DNA from: an uncultured Prevotellaceae bacterium
Lineage (GTDB): Bacteria > Bacteroidota > Bacteroidia > Bacteroidales > Muribaculaceae
NCBI GenBank assembly: GCA_900320055.1
Contig: ONQS01000017.1
Span: forward strand, 1-61,354
DNA length: 61,354 nucleotides
Direction: 5' to 3'
The position numbers and the translations under genes were made by a program. Below, one piece after another: positions 36,463 to 46,394 of this stretch (positions are counted from its first letter, which is position 1; each line of letters opens with the position of its first letter). Below the pieces are notes generated by a model, which worked only from the letters and a program-made list of their open reading frames with translations, made no database searches and was not told where the DNA came from.

Positions 36463-36576
36463 ACTCTCACATGATATGGTTATCAAGGGCGGCCAGGTGC
36501 ATGGAATTATGGATGATTTTGGCTGCAAGAGGGTAAATCAACCATCGATTTTGTGCTCGGCTTGGGTAATTATTTG

Positions 36577-36584
36577 TACCTTTG
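36577..36584 (+). promoter_or_regulatory. -7 box for suf operon
   Basis: Reads TACCTTTG. TTTG at 36550-36553 may be the -33 element (23-nt spacer). The sufB ATG is 36 nt downstream. No IscR- or Fur-like site is obvious. Confidence 0.55.
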
Positions 36585-36620
36585 TGCGCTCAAATCAATT
36601 GGGTAACCATTTTTTGACCG

Positions 36621-38081
36621 ATGAAAGAGAACGAAAAACCCGATAAAGGGAATCAGATCATAGAAGAAGCAGCACAGGCCGAGTACAAATACGGCTTTGT
36701 GACCGATATCGAGACCGAAGTCATCCCCAAGGGACTTGACGAGGATGTGGTGCGCCGCATCTCCGCCCTCAAGGGTGAGCCCGAGTGGCTGCTCGATTTC
36801 CGCCTGAAGGCTTATCGCCACTGGCTGACGCTGAAGGCTCCCACGTGGGGCCATGTGCATGTGCCCGAAATCGACTACCAGGACATCAGTTACTATGCCG
36901 CCCCGCGCCACAACAAGCAGGGCGAGGCCAAGGAGATTGACCCCGAGTTGAAGAAGACCTTTGACAAACTGGGCATTCCCCTCGAGGAGCAGATGCGCCT
37001 GAGTGGTATGGCCGTGGATGCCGTGATGGACAGCGTGAGTGTCAAGACCACTTATCGTGAGCGACTGGCTGAACTGGGCGTGATCTTCTGCTCAATCAGC
37101 GAGGCGGTCAAGGACTATCCCGACCTGGTGCGTAAATATCTGGGCAAGGTGGTGCCTTACACCGACAACTTCTATGCCGCGCTCAACTCTGCCGTGTTTA
37201 GCGATGGATCGTTTGTGTACATCCCCAAGGGCGTGCGTTGCCCGATGGAGTTGTCGACCTATTTCCGCATCAATGCCGCCCAGACGGGCCAGTTTGAGCG
37301 CACGCTCATTGTGGCCGACGACGATGCCTATGTCTCCTATCTGGAGGGCTGCACTGCCCCCATGCGCGACGAGAACCAGTTGCACGCCGCCATCGTTGAG
37401 ATCATCGTCGAGGATCGTGCCGAGGTGAAGTACAGCACCGTGCAGAACTGGTATCCCGGCGACAAGGATGGCAAGGGTGGCATCTACAACCTGGTGACCA
37501 AGCGCGGCCTGTGCCGTGGCGACCACAGCAAACTGTCGTGGACACAGGTCGAGACGGGTAGCGCCATCACGTGGAAGTATCCCAGTTGCGTGCTCAAGGG
37601 CGACAACTCGGTGGGCGAGTTCTACAGTGTGGCACTGACCAACAACTGGCAGGAAGCCGACACGGGAACCAAGATGATCCACTTGGGCAAAAACAGCACC
37701 AGCACCATCGTGAGCAAGGGCATCAGCGCCGGCCATAGCCAGAACAGTTACCGAGGCATGGTCAAGATTGCTCCCAAGGCTACCGGATGCCGCAACTTTA
37801 CCCAGTGTGACAGCCTGCTGCTGAGCGATACCAGTGGCGCGCACACCTTCCCCGTCATCGAGGTGGGTAACGATACCTCGGTGGTCGAGCATGAGGCTAC
37901 CACGAGCAAAATCAACGAGGATCAGATATTCTACTGCAATCAGCGTGGCATCTCGACCGAAGATGCTGTGGGTCTCATCGTCAACGGCTATGCCAAGGAG
38001 GTGATGGCCAAGTTGCCGATGGAGTTTGCCGTCGAAGCCCAGAAGTTGCTCAGCGTTTCGCTCGAGGGCAGCGTGGGATAG
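36621..38081 (+). CDS. sufB: Fe-S cluster assembly protein SufB
   Basis: SufB is the scaffold subunit of the SufBCD complex on which Fe-S clusters are built. The 486 residues show [46 protein letters not shown], the beta-helix core with [14 protein letters not shown], and the C-terminal [23 protein letters not shown]. First gene of sufBCDS. A 134-nt gap with a heptamer repeat separates it from sufC. Confidence 0.97.
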   Translation: MKENEKPDKGNQIIEEAAQAEYKYGFVTDIETEVIPKGLDEDVVRRISALKGEPEWLLDFRLKAYRHWLTLKAPTWGHVHVPEIDYQDISYYAAPRHNKQGEAKEIDPELKKTFDKLGIPLEEQMRLSGMAVDAVMDSVSVKTTYRERLAELGVIFCSISEAVKDYPDLVRKYLGKVVPYTDNFYAALNSAVFSDGSFVYIPKGVRCPMELSTYFRINAAQTGQFERTLIVADDDAYVSYLEGCTAPMRDENQLHAAIVEIIVEDRAEVKYSTVQNWYPGDKDGKGGIYNLVTKRGLCRGDHSKLSWTQVETGSAITWKYPSCVLKGDNSVGEFYSVALTNNWQEADTGTKMIHLGKNSTSTIVSKGISAGHSQNSYRGMVKIAPKATGCRNFTQCDSLLLSDTSGAHTFPVIEVGNDTSVVEHEATTSKINEDQIFYCNQRGISTEDAVGLIVNGYAKEVMAKLPMEFAVEAQKLLSVSLEGSVG

Positions 38082-38209
38082 TTCTTAGTTTTCAGTTTTT
38101 AGTTCTTAGTTTTTAGTTCGACTGACAACTAACAACTAACAACTATGAACTAGCAACCAACAACTAGCAACCAACAACTAAAAACCATACAACCAAAAAC
38201 TAACAACTA
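38082..38209. repeat. heptamer-repeat hairpin between sufB and sufC
   Basis: The left part (38082-38119) repeats TTAGTTT/TTAGTTC-type units; the right part (about 38128-38209) repeats AACTAAC/AACTAGC/AACCAAC units every 7 nt. The two parts are imperfect reverse complements, for example AGTTCTTAGTTTTTAGTT against AACTAACAACTAACAACT. The transcript could fold into a long hairpin inside the suf operon. Confidence 0.85.
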
Positions 38210-38215
38210 GACATC

Positions 38216-38974
38216 ATGTTAGTAATTAAGGATTTACAAGCCTCGATCGAGGATAAGCAGATATTGAAGGGCATCAACCTGACAGTGAAGCCTGGCGAGG
38301 TGCATGCCATCATGGGGCCTAACGGCTCGGGCAAGAGCACCTTGAGTGCCGTGCTTACGGGCAATCCAGCCTATACGGTGACTGGCGGCAGCGTCGAGTT
38401 TTATGGCAAAGACCTGCTTGCCCTCTCACCCGAGGACCGTGCCCACGAGGGCCTGTTCTTGAGTTTCCAGTATCCAGTGGAGATTCCTGGTGTGTCGATG
38501 GTCAACTTTATGCGTACCGCCCTGAACGAGAAGCGCAAGTATTTCGGGCAGGAGCCGCTCAGTGCCGCCGACTTCCTAAAGATCATGCGGGAGAAGCGCA
38601 CTATCGTGCAACTGGACAACAAACTCGCTTCGCGTGCCGTCAATGAGGGCTTCTCGGGGGGTGAGAAGAAGCGCAACGAGATTTTCCAGATGGCGATGCT
38701 CGAACCCAAACTGAGCATCCTTGACGAGACCGACAGCGGCCTCGACATCGATGCGCTGCGCATCGTTGCCAGCGGCGTGAACACCCTCAAGAGCAAGGAC
38801 AACGCCACCATCGTCATCACCCACTATCAGCGCTTGCTGGACTACATCAAGCCCGACTTTGTGCACGTGCTGTACAAGGGCCGCATCGTCATGAGCGCTG
38901 GTCCCGAGTTGGCACTCGAACTGGAGGACAAGGGTTACGACTGGATTAAGGAACAGGTAGATTCTCAGCAATAA
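38216..38974 (+). CDS. sufC: Fe-S cluster assembly ATPase SufC
   Basis: SufC is the ABC-type ATPase of SufBCD. The 252 residues have Walker A GPNGSGKST (residues 34-42), the signature segment GFSGGEKKRNEIFQ, and Walker B LSILDETDSGLDIDAL, exactly as in the family. It starts right after the repeat and is followed by sufD 9 nt later. Confidence 0.97.
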   Translation: MLVIKDLQASIEDKQILKGINLTVKPGEVHAIMGPNGSGKSTLSAVLTGNPAYTVTGGSVEFYGKDLLALSPEDRAHEGLFLSFQYPVEIPGVSMVNFMRTALNEKRKYFGQEPLSAADFLKIMREKRTIVQLDNKLASRAVNEGFSGGEKKRNEIFQMAMLEPKLSILDETDSGLDIDALRIVASGVNTLKSKDNATIVITHYQRLLDYIKPDFVHVLYKGRIVMSAGPELALELEDKGYDWIKEQVDSQQ

Positions 38975-38983
38975 AGCGACCCG

Positions 38984-40333
38984 ATGAACGCACTACAGCA
39001 ATATATCGACCTGTTTGACCAGAGCCAAGAGGTGTTTGAGCAGCAGTCACCCGAGTTGCTCAATCGGCTGCGCAAGGTGGCTCGGGAGCATCTGCAGGAT
39101 GCGCGCTTGCCTCGCAAGGGTAGCGAGGACTATGAGGCAACCGACCTGGAGGCGGTTTTCGCACACGACTATGGCGTGAACGTCAATCGTCTGCCGTTTG
39201 AGGCCGATCCTGGCGAGACCTTCCACTGCGACGTGCCCAACCTGAGCACCTGCCTGTACTATAGCAGCAACGATGCCTTTCACAGCAGCCCCACGGCCGA
39301 GCGTAACATCGGCCAAGTGGTGGTGGAGCCCTTCAGCATGGCCGCTGTGGACTATCCCGAATTGATGGAGGCTCACTATGGCCGTCTGGCCCGCATGAGC
39401 GATCCCACCGTGGCGCTCAACAGCCTGCTGGTGCAGGATGGCCTGTTCATCTATGTGCCCGACGGTGTCGTGGCCGAGCGCCCCATCCAGTTGGTCAACA
39501 TCTTCAATGCAGCGCTCGACATGATGGTGCAGCGCCGTCTGCTCATCGTTGTGGGCAACAACGCTAGCCTCAAGTTGCTGGCCTGTGACCACACCCAGAG
39601 CCCCGATTACCGTTACCTGAACAACCAAGTAGTCGAGATTGTGGCGATGCCCGGCAGCACGGTGGATTACTACGATATGGAAGAGAGCACTCCGCTCACG
39701 AGGCGCGTTTCGTCGATCTATGTGGATCAGCGCGAGGGCAGTAATGTGCTTATCGATGGCATCACGCTCACCAACGGCTTTACCCGTAACAACTATCACG
39801 TGGAGGTCAATGGCGAGCATGCCGAGACGCAGTTGCTGGGTATGACCATCGCCAGCGGTGAGCAGCATGTCGACAGCCACACCTTCATCAGCCACAATAC
39901 GCCCCGGTGCCACAGCAACGAGATGTTCAAGTATGTGCTCAACGACAATGCCGTGGGCGCCTTTGCCGGCAAGATCCTGGTCAAGCCCGATTGCCCGCGC
40001 GTCGAGGCCTATCAGGGCAACCGCAACCTGTGCGGATCGGCGACGGCCAAGATGTATACCAAGCCTCAACTCGAGATCTATACCGACGATGTGATGTGCT
40101 CGCACGGTTCGGCCGTGGGCCAACTCGATGAGGATGCGCTGTTCTACATGCGCACCCGTGGCATTGGCATCGACGAGGCCAGGAGGCTGCTCATGCAGGC
40201 CTTTGTGGCCGACGTAATCAATGGAGTGCGTCTCGACGCGCTCAAGGACCGGTTGCACTATCTGGTCGAGAAACGATTTGCCGGCACGCTGAGCAACTGT
40301 GCCGGATGCCTGGCCTCCTGTCGCAAAAACTGA
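38984..40333 (+). CDS. sufD: Fe-S cluster assembly protein SufD
   Basis: SufD is the SufB-like partner subunit. The 449 residues show the beta-helix core (SIYVDQREGSNVLIDGITL) and the C-terminal SufBD signature: KPQLEIYTDDVMCSHGSAVGQLDEDALFYMRTRGI. The final residues include NCAGCLASC, a Cys-rich tail. It is followed by sufS 18 nt downstream. Confidence 0.95.
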   Translation: MNALQQYIDLFDQSQEVFEQQSPELLNRLRKVAREHLQDARLPRKGSEDYEATDLEAVFAHDYGVNVNRLPFEADPGETFHCDVPNLSTCLYYSSNDAFHSSPTAERNIGQVVVEPFSMAAVDYPELMEAHYGRLARMSDPTVALNSLLVQDGLFIYVPDGVVAERPIQLVNIFNAALDMMVQRRLLIVVGNNASLKLLACDHTQSPDYRYLNNQVVEIVAMPGSTVDYYDMEESTPLTRRVSSIYVDQREGSNVLIDGITLTNGFTRNNYHVEVNGEHAETQLLGMTIASGEQHVDSHTFISHNTPRCHSNEMFKYVLNDNAVGAFAGKILVKPDCPRVEAYQGNRNLCGSATAKMYTKPQLEIYTDDVMCSHGSAVGQLDEDALFYMRTRGIGIDEARRLLMQAFVADVINGVRLDALKDRLHYLVEKRFAGTLSNCAGCLASCRKN

Positions 40334-40351
40334 TAATTAACCGACTGATCA

Positions 40352-41563
40352 ATGGATATCAACAAGATACGCGACGATTATCCCATCCTGCAACGTCAGG
40401 TTGCCGGACGGCCACTGGTCTATCTGGACAATGCCGCCACGTCACAGACACCGCGTCAGGTCGTCGAGGCCATCAACCAGATGTATTATCACTACAAGGC
40501 CAACGTGCATCGTGGAGTCCACACCCTCTCGCAAGAGGCTACCGACCTGGTGGAACTCACGCGCGAGAAGGTGCGCTCGTTTATCAACGCTGGCAGTGTG
40601 CAGGAGGTGATTTTTACCCGCGGCACGACCGAGGGCATCAACCTCGTGGCTTCGTCGTTTGGCCAAATGCTCGAGAACGGTGATGAGATCATCGTCACAG
40701 TGATGGAGCATCACAGCAACATCGTTCCCTGGCAACTGATAGGGCAACGCAAGCGCGTCACCCTGCGTGTCGTTCCCATCGACGACAGTGGCCAGGTCGA
40801 TCTGGAGGCCTATGAAGACCTGTTCAGCGACAGCACCCGCTTTGTGGCTCTGGCCCATGTGTCGAATGTTCTGGGTACGGTCAACCCCGTCAAGCAGATG
40901 ATCGATATCGCACACCGTCATGGAGTTCCCGTGCTGATCGACGGTGCGCAGGCTGCGCCCCATGTGCCTGTCGATGTCCAGGATCTGGATTGTGACTTCT
41001 ATGCCTTCTCGAGCCATAAGATGTATGGACCCGCTGGTGTGGGCGTGCTATATGGCAAGCGCTACTGGTTGGAAAAGATGCCGCCTTATCAGGGTGGAGG
41101 AGAGATGATCGGACAGGTAACGTTTGAGCGTACCACGTTTGCCGAACTCCCGTTCAAGTTCGAGGCTGGAACGCCCGACTTTGTAGACATTGCCGCCTTT
41201 GGAGCCGCCATCGACTATATCCGTGATCTGGGATTGGAAAACATCGCCGCCCACGAGCATCAGTTGCTCGAGGCTGCTGTACAGGGCCTGCAGGGTATCG
41301 ACGGTATGCGCCTGTTTGGCACCGCACCGGGCAAGAGCGGGGTGGTATCGTTTCTGGTCGATGAGATCAACAGTTACGACATGGGACTGTTGCTCGACAA
41401 GTTAGGCATCGCCGTGCGCACCGGTCACCACTGCGCTCAACCGCTGATGGCGCGCTATGGAGTAACGGGCATGGTCAGAGCCTCGTTTGCCGTCTATAAC
41501 ACGCTCGACGAGGTCGACGCCCTAGTCGCTGCTACCCGCCGAGTTGCCGACATGCTCCGCTGA
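40352..41563 (+). CDS. sufS: cysteine desulfurase SufS
   Basis: SufS is a PLP enzyme that supplies persulfide sulfur from cysteine. The 403 residues show VYLDNAATSQTPRQV, EHHSNIVPWQ, the PLP Lys in FSSHKMYGPAGVG (Lys223), and RTGHHCAQPLMARYG with the catalytic Cys. This is the group II (SufS) type. No sufE or sufU gene is adjacent; the activator would be elsewhere. Confidence 0.97.
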   Translation: MDINKIRDDYPILQRQVAGRPLVYLDNAATSQTPRQVVEAINQMYYHYKANVHRGVHTLSQEATDLVELTREKVRSFINAGSVQEVIFTRGTTEGINLVASSFGQMLENGDEIIVTVMEHHSNIVPWQLIGQRKRVTLRVVPIDDSGQVDLEAYEDLFSDSTRFVALAHVSNVLGTVNPVKQMIDIAHRHGVPVLIDGAQAAPHVPVDVQDLDCDFYAFSSHKMYGPAGVGVLYGKRYWLEKMPPYQGGGEMIGQVTFERTTFAELPFKFEAGTPDFVDIAAFGAAIDYIRDLGLENIAAHEHQLLEAAVQGLQGIDGMRLFGTAPGKSGVVSFLVDEINSYDMGLLLDKLGIAVRTGHHCAQPLMARYGVTGMVRASFAVYNTLDEVDALVAATRRVADMLR

Positions 41564-41867
41564 CCCCACCACAAGCCGGATCATGGCTGAAGCATACGGG
41601 ATTGCTGGCCATAGTCAAGAAAAATAGGAAAGACGAGATTCACACCTCGTCTTTTCTTTTTGGTACTTGTGTTCTGAAGCCTAAAAAACTTTTAACTAAA
41701 CCCAAATTATCATGGTAATAGATTGGTCAGAATAGAAATAAATCCATTTTGGATGTTATGCTCATGCAAAGTAAATCATATCAAAAAAGATAGCCAAAAG
41801 TTTTCTACCAACGACGTCTTTTTATCGGTAAAAAACGATTGACTTACTGATACTGATAGGTAATGGA
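41564..41867. other. AT-rich gap between convergent sufS and glycosyltransferase
   Basis: This 304-nt gap holds the sufS terminator (41627-41660) and then about 200 nt of AT-rich sequence in which I see no gene, repeat or RNA. The minus-strand glycosyltransferase transcript also ends here. Confidence 0.6.
41627..41660 (+). terminator. rho-independent terminator of suf operon
   Basis: GGAAAGACGAG, loop ATTCACAC, CTCGTCTTTTC: a 10 to 11-bp stem followed by a T-rich tail (TTTTT). Strong and correctly placed for sufS; the A-rich left side may also serve the minus strand. Confidence 0.85.
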
Positions 41868-42845
41868 TTAGGGCTTAGGCATATAGTGGCGCCCCACCAC
41901 CTGGCACAGAGCCCATCGCCCAAGGTAAGAAGCGATGATGCCGAGGCGGTTTTTGAGCCGCACGTGAGGGTCAAGCAGGCACTCGCTTCGCAGCCTCTTG
42001 ATCCCTTGCCAGCAGCGGTCGCCCAGTTGGCTGTAATCGTGCTGGCGGTCTTGGTCGCTAAGTAGCAGGATATTGAAATAGGCGCTGAGCAGCCGGCTGC
42101 GCACCGCTGCCAGATATTGGGAGTCGGATTGCGCCATCAGTCGCTCCAGACTCTCGCAGACGTTGAGCACGTCGGCACGACGCGGCGAGAAGACCCTCAT
42201 GCTGTTGGTCGCATGCTGCCTGTAGCCATATAGGACGCGACCTACTGTAGCGACGCGGTCGCATCCACACAGCAGGGGATAGATGATGGCCAGGTCCTCG
42301 TATATGATGCCTAGAGGGAAACGCACGCTAGCAAAGAGTGACGACTTGAAGATACGCCCCCAGGGCGAGTGGGTGAGCCCATGCTGATAAAAAACCGCCA
42401 GCAGGGCCTCATGACGGCTAAGTGTCGTCTCGGGGGCCGGATTGCGTGGCGTGTCGAAGTGGGGCCGATCGCCGTAGAAGGCGGTGTAGTCCCCCACGGC
42501 TATGTCGGCGCTGTGGCGCAGGGCCACATCAAGCAGGGTGGCGGCAAACTCGGTGTGCAGCACGTCATCGCTGTCGACCATAATGAGCCACTGGCCCGTG
42601 ATGGCATCGAGAGCGGTGTTGCGTGCGGCCGAGTGACCGCCGTTGGGCTGATGGATGACGCGGATGCGGCTGTCGCGACTAGCCCATTGGTCACACTTGT
42701 CACCGCTACTGTCGGTACTGCCGTCGTCCACGACGAGGATTTCCAGGTTCTTATAAGTCTGGTTGACAATGCTTTCCAGACATTGATCCAGGAAATCCTC
42801 GCTGTTGTAGACGGGGACAATGACCGATATGAGCGGCGATTCCAT
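41868..42845 (-). CDS. family 2 glycosyltransferase
   Basis: The 325-residue enzyme has the GT-A pattern: SVIVPVYNSEDFLDQCLESI, EILVVDDGSTDSS, and MVDSDDVLH as the DXD metal site, with IYEDLAIIYPLL as the likely catalytic acidic region. It probably builds capsule or surface polysaccharide. It follows cysS by 6 nt and is the last gene of the minus operon. No membrane helix is evident. Confidence 0.92.
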   Translation of the reverse strand: MESPLISVIVPVYNSEDFLDQCLESIVNQTYKNLEILVVDDGSTDSSGDKCDQWASRDSRIRVIHQPNGGHSAARNTALDAITGQWLIMVDSDDVLHTEFAATLLDVALRHSADIAVGDYTAFYGDRPHFDTPRNPAPETTLSRHEALLAVFYQHGLTHSPWGRIFKSSLFASVRFPLGIIYEDLAIIYPLLCGCDRVATVGRVLYGYRQHATNSMRVFSPRRADVLNVCESLERLMAQSDSQYLAAVRSRLLSAYFNILLLSDQDRQHDYSQLGDRCWQGIKRLRSECLLDPHVRLKNRLGIIASYLGRWALCQVVGRHYMPKP

Positions 42846-42851
42846 GATGGG

Positions 42852-44294
42852 TTACTTCACTTTCCACTCAAATCCGTCCTTGGTGTCCTTGACCTCAAAG
42901 CCAAACTCGGCGAGTTTGTCGCGGATGAGATCGCTGGTCGCCCAGTCCTTGTTGGCCTTGGCGGTGCGGCGCATCTCCAGCAGCAGGTCGACGGCATTGC
43001 GGTAGGGCTCCAGATTGACGCTGTCGCCACCGGCGGCATCATCGCGGATGCCGAGTACGTCAAACAGGTAGGTCTTGAAGACGCTCTTCAACTCATCGAT
43101 ATCGGCTTGACTGAGGGCTGCATGACCGTCGTTGGCCTGGTTGATGACCTTGCAGGCGTCAAACAGGGTGGCGATGACCGTGGGCGTGTTCAGGTCGTCG
43201 TTCATGGCCTCGGCACAGCGCTGACGGTAGTTGTCGAGCGTGAGCGATGACTGATCGGCGGCCTTGAGGGCGCACAAGCGGTGCCAGCCGTCGAGCATGC
43301 GCTCGAGCGCCTTTTCGGCAGCCTGCAGGGCCTCGTTGCTGAAGTCCACCGTGCCACGGTAGTGGGCCTGGAGGATAAAGAAACGGATGGTCATGGGCGT
43401 ATAGGCCTGGGTGAGCGCCGGGTGGTCACCCGTGAAGAATTGCTCCAGTGTGATGAAGTTGCCTAGCGACTTGCCCATCTTCTGACCATTGATGGTGATC
43501 ATGTTGTTGTGCATCCAGTAGTGCACCATCTCGTCGCCCTGGCTGGCTACAGCCTGAGCGATCTCGCACTCGTGGATGTCGAAGTGCTTGCCCAGATATT
43601 TGCGTCCCATAGCCGTGCACTCGCAGTGCCAGCCAGGGAAGCCGTCGCTCCAAGGCGATGGCCAGCGCATGATGTGTTCGGGCTGAGCCTTCTTCCACAG
43701 GGCAAAGTCGGCCTGGTTGCGCTTCTCTCCCACACCCTCGAGCGCACGGCTGGCGTTGAGGATGTCCTCGAGGTTGCGTCCCGACAGCACGCCATAGCGG
43801 TGGTCGCGGTTGTAGGCCTCGATGTCGAAGTACACGCTGCCGTTGCTCTCATAGGCGTAGCCGTTGTCGATGATTTGCTTGACGAGTTCTTCTTGCTCGA
43901 TGATGTGTCCCGTGGCATGGGGCTCGATGCTGGGAGGTAACACGTTGAGCATCTGCATGGCAGCATGGTAGCGGTTGGTGTAGTACTGCGCTACCTCCAT
44001 TGGCTCGAGTTGCTCAAGGCGGGCCTTCTTGGCAATCTTGTCTTCACCCTCGTCGGCGTCGTGCTCGAGGTGGCCTACATCGGTGATGTTACGCACATAG
44101 CGCACCTTGTAGCCCAACTGCTGCAGGTAGCGGAACAGCACGTCAAAGGTGATGGCAGGCCTGGTGTGGCCCAGATGGGGGTCACCATACACCGTCGGCC
44201 CGCAGACGTACATGCCCACCAGAGGCTCGTTCAGAGGCTTGAACTGCTCCTTGCGCCGTGTCAGGGTGTTATAGATAAACAAGGGATGTTCCAT
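42852..44294 (-). CDS. cysS: cysteinyl-tRNA synthetase
   Basis: This class I synthetase charges tRNA-Cys. The 480 residues have [17 protein letters not shown] (Zn Cys31 and HIGH motif near 40-43), the Zn-binding CHCE-like [13 protein letters not shown] region, and KMSKS as [14 protein letters not shown]. Length is normal. It is downstream of a 145-nt heptamer-repeat gap after the DUF3467 gene. Confidence 0.97.
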   Translation of the reverse strand: MEHPLFIYNTLTRRKEQFKPLNEPLVGMYVCGPTVYGDPHLGHTRPAITFDVLFRYLQQLGYKVRYVRNITDVGHLEHDADEGEDKIAKKARLEQLEPMEVAQYYTNRYHAAMQMLNVLPPSIEPHATGHIIEQEELVKQIIDNGYAYESNGSVYFDIEAYNRDHRYGVLSGRNLEDILNASRALEGVGEKRNQADFALWKKAQPEHIMRWPSPWSDGFPGWHCECTAMGRKYLGKHFDIHECEIAQAVASQGDEMVHYWMHNNMITINGQKMGKSLGNFITLEQFFTGDHPALTQAYTPMTIRFFILQAHYRGTVDFSNEALQAAEKALERMLDGWHRLCALKAADQSSLTLDNYRQRCAEAMNDDLNTPTVIATLFDACKVINQANDGHAALSQADIDELKSVFKTYLFDVLGIRDDAAGGDSVNLEPYRNAVDLLLEMRRTAKANKDWATSDLIRDKLAEFGFEVKDTKDGFEWKVK

Positions 44295-44318
44295 TGGGTA
44301 CGTTTGGTTGTGTGGTTG

Positions 44319-44438
44319 TGTAGTTGTTAGTTGTGTAGTTGTTAGTTGTGTAGTTGACTAAAAACTAAAAACTAAGAACTAAGAACTAAGAACTTGAAAC
44401 TAAGAACTAAAAACTAAGAACTAAAAACTAGAAACTGA
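44319..44438. repeat. heptamer-repeat hairpin between DUF3467 gene and cysS
   Basis: The left section (44319-44356) repeats GTGTAGTTGTTAGTT; the right section (44357-44438) repeats ACTAAAA/ACTAAGA units every 7 nt, about eleven times. The sections are roughly inverted, giving a long imperfect stem in the minus transcript. It has the same design as the sufB-sufC element. Confidence 0.88.
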
Positions 44439-44439
44439 C

Positions 44440-44763
44440 TTAGGCTTGTCCTTTGGGCAGGGGGAAGTCCATGATGCCTCCCTGGTTGCCGTTGGGACGG
44501 TTAATCTTGATTTCGCCAAAGTTCTGCTCATAGCGGTGGATGTTGTCCTGCAGGGCAAACATCAACTCCTTGGCATGCTGGGGAGTCATGATGATGCGGC
44601 TTTGCACGCGTGCCTGCGGCATGTTGGGACCGCGCAAAATCATATCAATGAAAAAATCGTTGGGACCGTGGGCAATCATTGCCATGTTAGCGTAACGACC
44701 CTGCAATTCCTCCTTGGGAATTTCGATTTTGATTTGGTTCTGGTTTTGATTTTCGTTTGCCAT
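44440..44763 (-). CDS. DUF3467 domain-containing protein
   Basis: The 107-residue small cytosolic protein has an Asn/Gln-rich N-terminus and the DUF3467 body: YANMAMIAHGPNDFFIDM, SRIIMTPQHAKELMFALQDNIHRYEQNFG. The function of this widespread family in Bacteroidetes is unknown. It sits 35 nt after the NigD-like lipoprotein gene and just before the repeat element. Confidence 0.93.
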   Translation of the reverse strand: MANENQNQNQIKIEIPKEELQGRYANMAMIAHGPNDFFIDMILRGPNMPQARVQSRIIMTPQHAKELMFALQDNIHRYEQNFGEIKINRPNGNQGGIMDFPLPKGQA

Positions 44764-44798
44764 AATGTTTTAATTATGAATGTGTTTGAATTGATTAA

Positions 44799-45470
44799 TT
44801 ATTTGATAAAGTCATAATACTCGGTGTCGGGATATGTCACGTCGGTGAGGTGGATGCGCAAGCAACGGAACGAGTCGCGTTTCCACAAGGCGCCCACGTT
44901 GAACGACGCATAGCAGTCGCGCCAGTAGGCAGGACGGTGGCCCATGATGTCGTGCACGAGGTAGCACTGCACGGTGTCCTGGGTGAGTGTCTTGCCGTCG
45001 GCCACGAGCATCATCAGGCGGCTCTTGCCCGTGTACTCGACCTGGCAGTGGAGGTTGATGAACTCGCCGGTGCGCCACAGGCTGCGCAGTTTCACCTGGT
45101 GCAGGGTCAGGCTGTCGGGCGACGCCATGGTCATGCGCAGCGAGTCGTTAATGATGCCGTTGCAGCCATACACCGTGATGTCGCGCAGGTCGCCATCTGC
45201 CTGGTTGGCATAGTCATATCGCAGCAGCACGCGGTGGTTGGGCTTGATGTCCTCGTCGACGGCATAGGCCGATTGCAGCCTGATGGCTGACGAGTCGCCA
45301 TGCCCCAGGTACTCAAACAGGGCCCCGGTCGCGTTTTGACCCAGGTAGGTTACGATGTCGTAACGGTAGTCGGTATAGGCGCGGTCGATGTCTTCCTGTT
45401 TGTTGCATGCTGCCAGGGCCAGAAGGGTTGCCAGCATCAGCAGGGGGAGATGTCGTAATGTCGTCTTCAT
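44799..45470 (-). CDS. lipoprotein, NigD-like
   Basis: The 223-residue product has a lipoprotein signal peptide (HLPLLMLATLLALAAC). The rest resembles NigD-like proteins of Bacteroidales: NHRVLLRYDYANQADGDLRDITVYG, then a W...GEFINLHCQVEYTG segment and HRPAYWRDCYASFNV. It would be an outer-membrane lipoprotein of unknown function. ATG at 45470 is chosen; GTG at 45479, overlapping the lolD stop, is possible. A lipoprotein behind a Lol-type ATPase is suggestive but proves nothing. Confidence 0.6.
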   Translation of the reverse strand: MKTTLRHLPLLMLATLLALAACNKQEDIDRAYTDYRYDIVTYLGQNATGALFEYLGHGDSSAIRLQSAYAVDEDIKPNHRVLLRYDYANQADGDLRDITVYGCNGIINDSLRMTMASPDSLTLHQVKLRSLWRTGEFINLHCQVEYTGKSRLMMLVADGKTLTQDTVQCYLVHDIMGHRPAYWRDCYASFNVGALWKRDSFRCLRIHLTDVTYPDTEYYDFIK

Positions 45471-45475
45471 AGTCC

Positions 45476-46159
45476 TCACTGGTGTGCTCCGTTGTTGCCT
45501 ATGGTCTGGTCCACGATCATGCCGTCGCGCATGTGCAGTGTGCGGTCGGCTTGAGCGGCCAGATCCTCGTCGTGGGTTACAATGATGAAGGTCTGTCCCA
45601 TCTCGTCGCGTAATTCAAAGAACAGGCGATGCAGTTCCTGGCGGTTTTGGCTATCGAGACTGCCCGAGGGCTCATCGGCCAGGATCACCTTCGGACTGTT
45701 GATGAGTGCGCGGGCCACTGCCACACGCTGGCACTCGCCACCCGAGAGTTGCGAGGGCTTGTGGTCCAGACGGTCGGCCAGGTGCATGCGATCGAGCAAG
45801 TGGCGGGCGCGATCGTAGGCCTCGTTGCGCTTGTCGCCGCCCAGCAGTGCCGGGATAGCGACATTCTCGAGCATCGTGAACTCGGGCAGCAACTGGTGGA
45901 ACTGGAACACAAAGCCGATGTTGCGGTTGCGGAAGTGGGCCAACTCGCGGTCCTTGAGCGCCAACACGTTGTTGCCATCGTAGCGCACCTCGCCCTGCTG
46001 GGGCGTGTCGAGCGTGCCGATGATGTGCAGCAGCGTGGTCTTGCCGGCGCCACTAGGACCCACAATCGAGACGATCTCACCCTCGGAGATGTCGAGGTCC
46101 ACGCCCCGGAGCACTTCCAGGTCGCCATAGCGCTTGATGATGTTTCTTGCCTCAATCAT
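45476..46159 (-). CDS. lolD: LolD-type ABC transporter ATPase
   Basis: The 227-residue ATPase has Walker [12 protein letters not shown], the signature [15 protein letters not shown], Walker [13 protein letters not shown] and HDEDLA. The N-terminal pattern [22 protein letters not shown] and [11 protein letters not shown] are typical of the LolD/MacB group. LolD powers release of lipoproteins from the inner membrane. No LolC/E-type permease is adjacent. The start at 46159 ([12 protein letters not shown]) is preferred to 46183 because a -7 box (TAACTTTG, 46185-46192) places transcription start near 46178. Confidence 0.88.
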   Translation of the reverse strand: MIEARNIIKRYGDLEVLRGVDLDISEGEIVSIVGPSGAGKTTLLHIIGTLDTPQQGEVRYDGNNVLALKDRELAHFRNRNIGFVFQFHQLLPEFTMLENVAIPALLGGDKRNEAYDRARHLLDRMHLADRLDHKPSQLSGGECQRVAVARALINSPKVILADEPSGSLDSQNRQELHRLFFELRDEMGQTFIIVTHDEDLAAQADRTLHMRDGMIVDQTIGNNGAHQ

Positions 46160-46184
46160 TGTCGGTGACATTTCTAATAACATG

Positions 46185-46192
46185 CAAAGTTA
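46185..46192 (-). promoter_or_regulatory. -7 box for lolD operon
   Basis: On the minus strand this reads TAACTTTG. It supports the downstream start codon for lolD. No clear -33 element. Confidence 0.5.
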
Positions 46193-46379
46193 ATACAAAG
46201 TTTTGGAATTTGAACCATGCGGGCCTCAGTTAATGTCTGGAAAGAGGTGCTGGACGGGCTCAATGGAATGGGTAGGCTGGAGGAACTGGACATGGCGGGG
46301 CGGGAGAGAGTAGTGGCTTGGTTGACGGGCCGGGGTGACGCAATTTGCTCTAAAATTTCCTAGAGAAAAAACTTTGTAG

Positions 46380-46387
46380 TACCTTTG
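46380..46387 (+). promoter_or_regulatory. -7 box directly before ruvB start
   Basis: Reads TACCTTTG and ends only 7 nt before the ruvB ATG at 46395. The predicted transcript start falls at or next to the A of the ATG, so the mRNA may be leaderless. Confidence 0.55.
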
Positions 46388-46394
46388 CGGTAAT

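Noticed and set aside
38082-44438. Heptamer arrays as CRISPR
   Set aside because: Units are 7 nt with no spacers of constant length and no cas genes are in the window.
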